From: Albula goreensis
Taxonomy: Eukaryota > Chordata > Actinopteri > Albuliformes > Albulidae
Assembly: GCA_022829145.1 (NCBI GenBank)
Contig: CM040747.1
Location: 39,448,052-39,512,051 of the forward strand
Reading direction: 5' to 3'
Length of the DNA stretch: 64,000 nt
How positions within the stretch are numbered: position 1 is the stretch's first letter; every line of letters begins with the position of its first letter. The notes under the pieces are model-generated. The model was given only the letters and a program-made list of their open reading frames with translations. It did not search any database and was not told the DNA's origin. This document shows positions 13,401-25,400 of this stretch, in pieces. Both the position numbers and the translations under genes were made by a program.

Positions 13401-16400
13401 AGTTGACATCAAAATCAGATTTTTACTTTAAGCAATAATGCATTTCAAGGTCAAAAGAGGAAGTAAATAAATGATCCAGGCAGGGTTAAATACTGGCCAC
13501 TGTTGCTTACACAGAATGTGGCTTCACAAGGGAAGCGCAAAATTATGATAGAAAGTGCTCGGTTTCCATATCAAAGCAGGAGCAACTTAAGAACTTGGCC
13601 GTTATATCAACGAATCGGCAAATTTATAATAAACCTGTAAGTTATTCCATTTTGAATCCTCCTCTCCATGTGCTGAAGTTAGAGCTGCAGTGAGATGATG
13701 AGGTGAACTGGAAGCTCTCTCTTCATGTGCAGTGACTTAGAGCTGCAGTAAGAGGATGAGGTTAAGTGGAAGCTCTGTCTCCATGTGCTCTGAGTTACAT
13801 CTGCAGTCAGAGGATGAGGTTAATTGGAAGCTCTGTCTTCATGCCTGTGAGTTAGAGCTGTAAAAAAAATGGATGCGGTTAACCGGAAGCTCTCTCTATA
13901 TGTGCTCTGAGTTAGAGCTGCAGTGAGATGATGAGGTTAACTGGAAGCTCTGTCTCCATGTGCTGTGAGTTAGAGCTGCAGTAAGAGGATGAGGTTAACT
14001 GGAAGCTCTGTCTCCATGTGCTGTGAGTTAGAGCTGCAGTGAGATGATGAGGTTCACTCGAAGCTCTGTCTCCATGTGCTGTGAGTTAGAGCTGCAGTAA
14101 GAGGGTGAGGATAACTGGAAGCTCTGTCTTCATGTGCTCTGAGTTACATCTGCAGTCAGAGGATTAGGTTAACTGGAAGCTCTGTCTCCATGTACTGTGA
14201 GTTAGTGCTGCAATTAGAGGATAAGGTTAACTGGAAGCTCTGTCTCCATCTGCTGTGAGTTAGAGCTGCAGTAAGAGGATGAGGTTAACTGGTAGCTCTG
14301 TCTCAATGTGCTGTGAGTTAGAGCTGCCGTAAGAGGATGAGGTTAACTGGAAGCTCTGTCTCCACATGGTGTGAGTTAGAGCTGCAGTTAGGGGAATGAG
14401 GTTAACTGAAAGCTCTGTCTCCATGTGCTGTGAGTTAGAGCTGCAGTAAGAGGATGAGGTTAACTGGAAGCTCTGTTTCCATGTGCTGTGAGTTAGAGCT
14501 GCAGTAAGAGGATGAGGTTAACTGGAAGCTCTGTTTCCATGTGCTGTGAGTTAGAGCTGAAGTGAGAGGATGAGGTTAACTGGAAGCTCTGTCTCCATGT
14601 GCTATGAGTTAGAGCTGCAGTAAGAGGGTGAGGATAACTGGAAGCTCTGTCTCCATCTGCTTTGAGTTAGAGCTGCAGTAAGAGGATGAGGTTAACTGGA
14701 AGCTCTGTCTTCATGTGCTCTGAGTTACATCTGCAGTCAGTGGATGAGGTTAACTGGAAGCTCTGTCTCCATGTGCTGTGAGTTAGATCTGCAGTAAGAG
14801 GATGAGGTTAACTGGAAGCTCTGTCTCCATGTGCTGTGAGTTAGAGCTGCAGGAAGAGGATGAGGTTAATTGGAAGGTCTGTCTCCATGTGCTGTATGTT
14901 AGAGCAGCAGTGAGAGAATAGGTTTAACTGGAAGCTCTGTCTCCATGTGCTGTGAGTTAGAGCTGCAGTAACAGGATGAGGTTAATTGGAAGCTCTGTCT
15001 CCATGTGCTGTGAGTTAGAGCTGCAGTAAGAGGATGAGGTTAAGTGGAAGCTCTGTCTCCATGTGCTGTGAGTTTGAGCTGCAGTAAGAGGGTGAGGATA
15101 ACTGGAAGCTCTGTCTTTATGTCATCTGAGTTGGAGCAGCAATTAAGGGGAATGAGCTTAACTGGGAGCTCTGTCTCCATGTGCTGTGAGTTAGAGCTGC
15201 AGTAAGAGGATGAGGTTAACTGGAAGCTCTGTCTTGATGTGCTCTGAGTTAGAGCTGCAGTAAGAGGATGAGGTCAACTGGAAGCTCTGTGTCCATGTGC
15301 TGTGAGTTAGAGCTGTAGTAAGAGGATGAGGTTAACTGGAAGCTCTGTCTTTATGTGCTCTGAGTTAGAGCAGCAGTTAGGGAAATGTGGTTAACTGGAA
15401 GCTCTGTCTCCATGTGCTGTGAGTTAGAGCTGCAGTAAGAGGATGAGGTTAACTGGAAGCTCTGTCTCCATGTGCTGAGAGTCAGAGCTGCAGTTAGAGG
15501 ATGAGGTTAACTGGAAACTGTGTCTCCATGTTTTTTTCACAGGGTCCAGGTGGGGACAGCAGGGTCGCCTTTACCCAGCAGTATATCAGTAAAGAGTGAC
15601 AGGTCAATGGGTCACCCTATCAAGTTCAGAGGGGAATCCAGAGCTGATCCAAGGTAAGTAAACAGGATATTATTTGCACTACTGTTTCATTGTACCTCTC
15701 TCTCACTGGACACAGTCTGGTCTAGGTGGGGCAGGGGCACAGTCGGGGGGGTTGAAGGCTGCACTTGGCCTGGCAGGGGGTCCAAGGATCAAGCCGTAAA
15801 AAAGCTGAGTTTTACTGCATGACAAACATTCACTGAGTGTGTCATCAAGGTCTATATTGTGCACATATTGAAAGATTGAAAACTTTGTTAGACTGTTGAT
15901 CATGTGCACCATTCTTCCACAAATGGTTTGAAGTGAAACAAGTTGTGAACACATTTGAATTAAACTAACATAAAATCAAGGTTTGCAATTTTGAAGCTTC
16001 ACCAATTTCAGTTGACATCAAAATCAGATTTTTACTTTAAGCAATAATGCATTTCAAGGTCAAAAGAGGAAGTAAATAAATGATCCAGGCAGGGTTAAAT
16101 ACTGGCCACTGTTGCTTACACAGAATGTGGCTTCACAAGGGAAGCGCAAAATTATGATAGAAAGTGCTCGGTTTCCATATCAAAGCAGGAGCAACTTAAG
16201 AACTTGGCCGTTATATCAACGAATCGGCAAATTTATAATAAACCTGTAAGTTATTCCATTTTGAATCCTCCTCTCCATGTGCTGAAGTTAGAGCTGCAGT
16301 GAGATGATGAGGTGAACTGGAAGCTCTCTCTTCATGTGCAGTGACTTAGAGCTGCAGTAAGAGGATGAGGTTAAGTGGAAGCTCTGTCTCCATGTGCTGT

Positions 16401-19400
16401 GAGTTAGAGCTGCAGTAAGAGGATGAGGTTAACTGGAAGCTCTGTCTCCATGTGCTTTGAGTTAGAGTTGCAGTAAGAGGATGAGGTTAACTGGAAGCTC
16501 TGCCTCCATCTGCTGTGAGTTAGAGCTGCAGTAAGAGGATGAGGTTAAGTGGAAGCTCTGTTTCCATGTGCTGTGAGTTAGAGCTGCAGTAATAGGATGA
16601 GGTTAATTGGAAGCTCTGTCTCCATGTGCTGTGAGTTAGAGCTGCAGTAAGAGGATGAGGTTAACTGGAAGCTCTGTCTCCATGTGCTGTGAGTTAGATC
16701 TGAAGTGAGAGGATGAGGTTACCTGGAAGCTCTGTCTTAATGCCTGTGAGTTAAAGCTGGAGGAAGAGGATGAGGTTAACTGGAAGCTCTGTCTCCATGT
16801 GCTGTGAGTTAGTGCTGCAGTAAGAGGATGAGGTTACCTGGAAGCTCTGTCTTAATGCCTGTGAGTTAAAGCTGGAGGAAGAGGATGAGGTTAACTGGAA
16901 GCTCTGTCTCCATGTGCTGTGAGTTAGTGCTGCAGTAAGAGGATGAGGTTACCTGGAAGCTCTGTCTTAATGCCTGTGAGTTAAAGCTGCAGTAAGAGGA
17001 TGAGGTTAACTGGAAGCTCTGTCTCCATGTGCTGTGAGTTAGAGCTGCAGTAAGAGGATGAGGTTAACTGGAAGCTCTGTCTCCATGTGCTGTGAGTTTG
17101 AGCTACAGTAAGAGGATGAGGTTAACTGCAAGCTCTGTCTCCATGTTTTGTTCAAAGGGTCCAGGTGGGGACAGCAGGGTCGCCTGTACCCAGCAGTATA
17201 ACAGTGAAGAGTGACAGGTCAATGGGTCACCCTATCAAGTTCAGAGGGGAATCCAGAGCTGATCCAAGGTAAGTAAACAGGATATTATTTGCACTACTGT
17301 TTCATTGTACCTCACTCTCACTGGACACAGTCTGGTGTAGGTGGGGCAGGGGCACAGTGGGGGGGGTTGAAGGCTGCACTGGGCCTGGCAGGGGGTCCAA
17401 GGATCAAGCCTTAAAAAAGCTTAGTTTTACTGCATGACAAACATTCACTGAGTGTGTTATCAAGTTCTAAATTGTGCACATATTAAAAGATTGAAAACTT
17501 TGTTAGACTGTTGATCATGTGCACCATTCTTCCACAAATGGTTTGAATTGAAACAAGTTGTGCACACATTTGAATTAAGATGGTGACTTTAAGAATTTCT
17601 CAGGATGGTGGAAATTTACCATCATCTCAGGATGGTTGTAGATGTTTGTTTGTGGTTTAGTGAAAATGTGTTAGATGTGACTCAGCCTGCTTGAATCCGG
17701 GGGCATCTTACCTCACTCCCTCCTTCAGCATGTTAGATCAATTTTCGCCCGCTTAACTGTCGACTGGCAATCGACAAATCAACAAATTGTTCACATCCCT
17801 TGTAGTTTTTTTGTCCTTTCTCCAAACACTGAGGGTGTAATTAGAGCCCAGGAGTCTCTGAGCCAAGTTTAGCTCACCACATTGCTAACTTGCTTTGTGT
17901 GAGACATTGCCAAGTACTGCAGTGTATGAAGAGAGGTATCTGACAGTTTTCTAGAGTCAAGTATGTGGTCTTCATGTGTATTGAGTATGTGGTCTTCAAG
18001 ATAGTAACAACTGCATTTGCCATATACAGTGTAAGCCAGCTATCTGCTGCTACAGATTAAGCCATGGTCTTACGCTGTCTCCAATTTTGTAATATGGCTT
18101 GATAAAAGGTTTTATTTTCCTCAAGGGAAGTATTTTTAAGTCAGTTGTTTGTACCTGATACCACAAAAAGAATTTTCCTGTTTTGTCTGTATCTCATGTG
18201 TCTGTTTTCCTAGACACTGCTGGGATATTTGCTATAAATATGAGCAACCTTTATCACTCCAGAAGCTCCACTCAAAACTGGAGTTTTGGAGATCTTCCTC
18301 TTTTCTCCTCACTGCCCTGTTTTAATCAACACCTGCATTTTGAGACACTTCCCTATATTATCAGTTTATTTAAAATGTTCAACACCCCATGCTACAATGA
18401 CTGGAGGTTCATTTTGGTGAGGCATTGTTAGCACAGCCTAAAGAGGTAAAAATAGACTGTTAACCAGTAAAATTACCTGTCTCATCGCTCTGCAGTGCCC
18501 TTTACTGGAAAACTGGGCAGCAAATTGGAGGAGCCTCATGCATGGGCAAAAGGTTGACAGCGTGGGGCTGAGAACATCATTTGAGAAAACACCCTCACTC
18601 CCTGTTGGATGAGGCATGGGCACGAAGGAGTTCCTTTAAGAACTCTTAATCATGAAATGGGGTTGTGGCATTATGAGCAAAGCCATCAATGTATTTCATG
18701 TCTTACACACACCATACATATCCACACAAGCACATTAACACCATTGATGATATTATGGTGGCTCATTTAGTCCAAACTATAGAGAACACAGCCAGTATTC
18801 TACGGTCTCTCAACACTGCTACTCTCTCAAAAGTTCTACATGCTAGTTTCATGCAACATACCAGTAGTTTCATATTAGTGTAATGCTAGTTACCTGTTCT
18901 ACTTCTGTTTTATTTATTAGTACACTTGCAGCAGTTGCTAATACAGTGCCACAGAGTAGTAAATGTAAGAATAGTGTTTTGCTGTTGCCAATGATGAAAC
19001 CACATAAAACACAGGAACATGGTATGAAGGATCTTGCAGCTATGAGCTTGATTGATAATCTACCTCTCTTTCTTAAATTATAGAGACTAATAAAGGGACA
19101 TGTCTTTTACTTGCTTATACAGCATTGAAGGCTGCACTGGGCCTGGCAGGGGGTCCATGGCTCAAGCCTTAAAAAAAGCTTTGTTTCACGGCACAACAAA
19201 TACTCATTGAATGTGTAAATGAATGAAGTAAATAAATGATCCAGACAGGGGTAAATAGTGGCCACAGTTGCTGAGACAGAATGGTGTGTCAGACGGAAAC
19301 AGCAAAATTCGAATAGAAAGTGCTTGCTTTCTGTATTGAGGCAAGAGTGACGAATGAACTCGGCCATTATATCAATGAAACAGTGAATTTATAATAAAAT

Positions 19401-22400
19401 TGTATGATAATCCATTTAGAATTTAATTTTTGTTGGAGCTGCAATTAGAGGATGAGGTTAACTGGAAGCTCTGTCTCCATGTGCTGTGAGTTAGAGCTGC
19501 AGTAAGAGGATGAGGTTAACTGGAAGCTCTGTCTCCATGTGCTGTGAGTTAGAGCTGCAGTAAGAGGATGAGGTTAACTGGAAGATCTGTCTCCATGTGC
19601 TGTGAGTTAGAGCTGCAGGAAGAGGATGAGGTTAACTGGAAGCTCTGTCTCCATGTGCTGTGAGTTAGAGCTGCAGGAAGAGGATGAGGTTAACTGGAAG
19701 CTCTGTCTCCATGTGCTGTGAGTTAGAGCTGCAGTAAGAGGATGAGGTTAACTGGAAGCTCTGTCTCCATGTGCTGTGAGTTAGAGCTGCAGTAAGAGGA
19801 TGAGGTTAACTGGAAGCTCTGTCTCCATGTGCTGTGAGTTAGAGCTGCAGTAAGAGGATGAAGTTAACTGGAAGCTCTGTCTCCATGTGCTGTGAGTTAG
19901 AGCTGCAGTAAGAGGATGAGGTTAACTGGAAGCTCTGTCTCCATGTGCTGTGAGTTAGAGCTGCAGTAAGAGGATGAGGTTAACTGGAAGCTCTGTGTTC
20001 CTGTGCTGAGTTAGAGCTGCAGTGAGAGGATGAGGTTAACTGGAAGCTCTGTCTGCATGTGCTGTGAGTTAGAGCTGCAGTAAGAAGATGAGGTTAACTG
20101 GAAGCTCTGTCTCCAGGTTCCATGAGTTAGATCTGCAGTAAGAGTCTGTTAATGTTGGAGATGAAAGTGCTTCCTTAGTTGTAGCCATGTTTCAATTTAG
20201 TATGTCCATTTAATAACTTGCATTTTATGAATCTGGGCAGATCATTGTAGAATGTAAACAGCTGTTACTTACTTTTAAACTTAAAAGGAAAATCGCTTCA
20301 TCCATAGTTTCTAATTCAACAATCAACCAAGTTCATTGTTTAGAAGGAATATGCCTAGTTTAACTGTTGATGATGCCTTAAAGAGTTTGGCAGTTTTCAA
20401 TATCATTCACCAAATTGTCTGTAATAACAAATATGCAATGTCTGTTTTGACTGTTTGGGTCCAGCAGAAAGAGCAGGGTCACCTGTACCCAGCTGTCTTT
20501 GAGCTGCAGGAAGAGGATGACGTTAAGACTTTCTCAGGATGGTGGAAATTTACCATCATCTCAGGATGGTTGTAGATGTTTGTTTGTGGTTTAGTGAAAA
20601 TGTTTTAGCTGTGACTCAGCCTGCTTGAATCCAGTGGCATCATACCTCACTTCCTCCTTCAGCATGTTAGATCGATTCAAGTGACCCACTTCGTCAAAAG
20701 ACGAATTTAACGAAACAAGAAGTTTGGTTTTGCAAAGTAGCCTCAACATCCATCTACATTTGAACATACACAGATAAAAAAAATGTAGTAGGCTCATAGA
20801 AAAATCGCAGCCATAACAACAACAATATATGACCCGACGCGAGCAAACCCTCCACATTTCGGCAACGTCAATTTTACAGGAGAGCACAAAAACCGTGGGT
20901 GGGCAGTATTTTGTCAAGAATGAGATAATGGTGGATTCGAATTCCTGAAGTGCTTATGTATCATCTCCCTTTTTGTTGAAACTGACAATAACTTGTAAGT
21001 ATGAAAAATATCGAGGCAAGTTGGTCCTCCAAGAACTGACAAGGGAGAAAACGTCATCAACTCAGCATTATATTGCACTGTCAAACCGAGCGATCGCGTA
21101 TCATATGGTTTCATCTCCTGATACAGTTATGCAGCTTAAGATCTCCCGGTCACATCAGCTCTGATGTCAATTTTCAATACTAAACAATTTTGCAAAAAAA
21201 AGTAACTGAAATAATGCTTGATTTATGACTGAAACCGGCGTTTTCTCTTTCTATGGTGCATGGTTCCGCTTGCTTTTCTTCTTCTAGTGTTATCGTAAAC
21301 GTAGTCCTGAACGTTCATTGGTTCACACCAACGTGCCGTTTTCCAAAAGTTTATAGCCTACTTGTTTGTTGACTTTTTTGGAAAAGTTTATTTGCGTGTT
21401 GTTAGAATCATGGACTACGATAAGAGTGACGGCAGCTCTCAAACATTTTAATTAACTGAATCTCTCCGGTGCAAGAGACGGAACTCAGTGGGAAGAACTG
21501 GTGAGAGGTTACTTTCTTGAGGTGGAGGAAGATAACATCCACCTTGTGCTGCCAGACTTGGAAGATGAGGACAGCAACGATGAAGAAACCATTCCCGACT
21601 TGAATAAAAAGTACTGTGTGTGAAAGAGGTCACGAAGCGGATTTTGAAGAACCGACAGATGATGATGATGATGCAACGTTCACTGTTGTCACTCAGGAAG
21701 CTGAAGATACAATGCAGTTAGTTGTCGTTACTGACTCTGACTGTGACCAACAACTTACAAAATTCTCAGTTTCACCTGCGGTTGCGGTCGAAGGCGAAAA
21801 AAGAAAACTCAAAGCTCGGCCAGGAATCCTGTACAAAACAAACTGCCTCATGAACGCATCTATGAGCAACGCTACATGGTAAATGCGTTGTCACAGACAG
21901 AAAAGGACATGTTCACTGCACATCAGCACTTTTTATTGTACCTTTTTGTATTTTATTATAAGCTACAGTGTTGCACGTGTCATTAAAATAGTTTTTTGTT
22001 TTATAAATATATTCAGACTATAACCACGCACTTCTATTTCATGTGCCAGGACAATCACTGTAGCCCTCCGTTAGTCCTCCACCTATAAAAATGTAAATAA
22101 ATTCCCACACCACTCCCAAGAACATTGGGAAGGATTCTCAGCCATCATCAGCCATTAGTCCTCCAGCCTTTCAGATGCAATTGCATCCTGGGATAGCTTT
22201 TTGATCAGAGCTGAGTAGGCGAGAATAAGAGCAATGCCACTTTGAACACACATTAATACTGCCTTTAATATAAAACAATAAGGAGAGCAACTGTTAATGT
22301 AATCGAAGTCACAGAGAACGATTAAGAGACATGCAAAAATAGGCTGGGAATAAGAAGAGTAAAAAAGAAGTATCACAATTTATCAAATGATTATCACAAA

Positions 22401-25400
22401 TAATCAAAATTAGTGTTTTAACTTGAATTGTGTTTTTCATATTTTATATAAATTTATGAATAATTTTTTTCAAAACTGCAAATTCAAAATGACCTTACTA
22501 ATTGATTAAATCTCTATCCTAATCTAACCATTATAAGCATCAATTCCTTTTCTAAAAGTGATTTTTTGTGCTGAGAATGTATGCAAAAATGAAAAGGCTA
22601 TTTTCTCGGAACTGCAGTTTGCAAAAGTATAATGTTCAATTGAACATTACAGCAAAAAGTATTTCTTCAATCTTGGCAAGTGATACCTCATTTTGCAGCT
22701 CTGAATCTGTACTTTAGCATCATGTGATAAAAAATAAAAATGTGAATTTTGCGAATGTGCCCCTCAAATATGCGTTCATTGTCATTGACCCACATACTGA
22801 ACTAAAAAAAACAAAAACTGATTTTCGCCCGCTTAACTGTCGACTGACAATCGAAGAATCAACAAATTTTCACATCCCTAGTTTTTTTGTCCATTCTCCA
22901 AACACTGAGGGTGTAATTAGAGCCCAGGAGTCTCTGAGCCAAGTTTAGCTAGCCACATTGCTAACTTGGTTTGTGTGAGACATTGCCAAGTACTGCAGAA
23001 TATGAAGAGAGATATCTGACAGTTTTCTATAGTCAAGTATGTGGTCTTCATGTGTATCAAGTATGTGGTCTTCAAGTTAGTAACAACTGCATTTGCCATA
23101 TACAGCATAAGCCAGCTATCTGCTGGTACAGATTAAGCCATGGTCTTACACTGTCTCCCATTTTATAATATGGCTTGATAAAGGTTTTATTTTCCTGAAT
23201 GGAAGTATTTTTAAGTCAGTTGTTTGTACCTGATACCATAAAAATAATTGACCAGTTTTGTCTGTGACACATGTCTGTTTCCCCAGAAAGGAACATGGTA
23301 TAAAGGATCTTGCAGCAATTGGCTTTCCTGCTAATCTACCTCTCTTTCATACATTGTAGAGACTAATATAGGGGCACGTCTTGTATTTACTCATACAGTA
23401 CAACAACTTCAGTTAAACCATTCATTTCACAGAAGTATGGTAAAGATATTTACTGCTGTAATGTTCAGTTTGTTAGCTCACCACTTGGCTTGGCAGTTGT
23501 TAAGTGATAAAGAATGGAAGTCTATCACTCTGTGCAAGTAAGATCCACCCATCCATGGTCTGGGGATGAAACAGGCCTTCCTCTTGTGGAAATCTGTGGG
23601 TAAATCTGTAATGATAAACCAGTGAGCTGAACTGGCTGTTGGGTAGCTAAATACTGAGGATACTGCATCACCCCCTTTAACAATTTATTTCATTCTATTT
23701 CAGAGAAAACAGAAGTAAAATACATGGTTCACCAGCTGGCTATGTGTTTTTCCTGCTTTGCTAACACCACCTCCTTTCCCCTGCAGAGCGGACAGCATCC
23801 TATTATATTTAAGCAGGGTCTGGCTGCAGCCACTCCAGACCTCGGCACACAGGCCCCTCCTCAGAGAGGCCCTGCTGCATGTGGAGCCCTGCATCGGCTT
23901 GCTCAGGGGCAGGTGGCTCTCTCCTGCACAAACGAGAGAAGGTGTACCACATCTTTCTGGCCTGCAGGGTTCTGTGTTATATCACACAGTAAAACAGGGT
24001 GCCATTTTAGGACCATTTGCTCCTGGAAAACTGGTTTGTTAGTGTCATTGCCAACAATGTTCTAGGAACTAAGTGTACATTTTTCCAGTACCATGCTGTT
24101 GAGAGAATCTGCATCGGTGATGAAGTTTCTTGAAAGGTTTAAATCGTGTTATCTAGTGCTTGAAGATACAGTTAAATAAGAGGAATGTTTAATCAAGTCT
24201 CATTATAAGGAAGTGAAATTTCTTGAACAATTTGACTTTGTTTCCGCCCCAAGGCTATTTCATTGGTTAATTACATGGTTAGGTACGTTTTACCCACAGG
24301 TTCACTGTTTGATATAAGTATGAGTGACCCAACCTACCCCCAAACACCCCAGCCCCACAAACCCCCCACCGCCAGCGTGGGTGTACCCGGTTTTTACAAG
24401 ACAGAGGTCTAATGATTGAGCTTCTATAAAACATTTTAATGCACTCTTCTTATGTATTTTTTTCTTAATTCACTGTTTCTTTCTGTTGGATCTCTGATTC
24501 CTCACAAACGACTTTGCAGGGTCCAGAAATCAGCAGAGTCCAGCTGTCTGGAACAGAAGAGTCCAGAGAGGAGAAGGCAGTGTATGGATGTAAACCCCAC
24601 ACAAAAGGTGTGGTATCTCTTTAAATTATCTACATATTCATCATCATGGGGTTTGGCTTTGAGAATACTCTTTATTTCACCTCTCTTTTCAGGCTCACAA
24701 CTATAAGAATGACTAACATCTCACTCTGATGTGGTGTGACTCACTCAATTCAAAGGTTCAATTCAAGTTCTCTGCTAAAAAACACAAATTCTGATGAATC
24801 ACAATCTCACACAGATTACAGTAAAGGTACATGTTAGTTATGGGACTCAAATTCCCAGCAGCACTGTAACTGGCTATGGCAGGAAGTCCACATTGGTAAT
24901 GTAACAGCTGTTATAGGACTCAAACTCCCAGCAGCACTGTTACTGGCTATGGCAGGAAGTCCACACTGGCAATGTAACACCTGTTATGGGACTCAAACTC
25001 CCAGCAGCACTGCTACTGGCTATGGCAGGAAGTCCACATTGGTAATGTAACAGATGTTATGGGACTCAAACACCCAGGAGCATTGTTAATGGCTGTGGCC
25101 TAGACGATTACTTAGAGATGGCAAACCAAAAACACAGACACGATACATGCCTGCTGGAGGTGCACAGCGCCCTCTTTTAGAAACCAGAGAAGTAAAATAA
25201 CAGGTGACTAGCTGAATAAAGAGGGACTTAATGCAATGTTAGTATCAGGACCATCATTACTCTTTTCAATGGTTTCAAAAATGTGAGTGGAGCAATGAAA
25301 ATGGTAAAACTGCTTATCTGGCTATCATGCAATCATTTGACATTGAACAACAGCCTTGGATGGAAACCTTATTGATATCAGATTAACTAGATACATCCTT

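Noticed and set aside
5040..20145. CRISPR-like appearance of regular repeats
   Set aside because: Units are contiguous with no unique spacers, in a vertebrate genome with introns; these are minisatellites.
20591..21164. Open frames of 63-108 codons inside the 2.1-kb insert
   Set aside because: No conserved motif and opposite strands overlap; the insert is better described as a decayed element.
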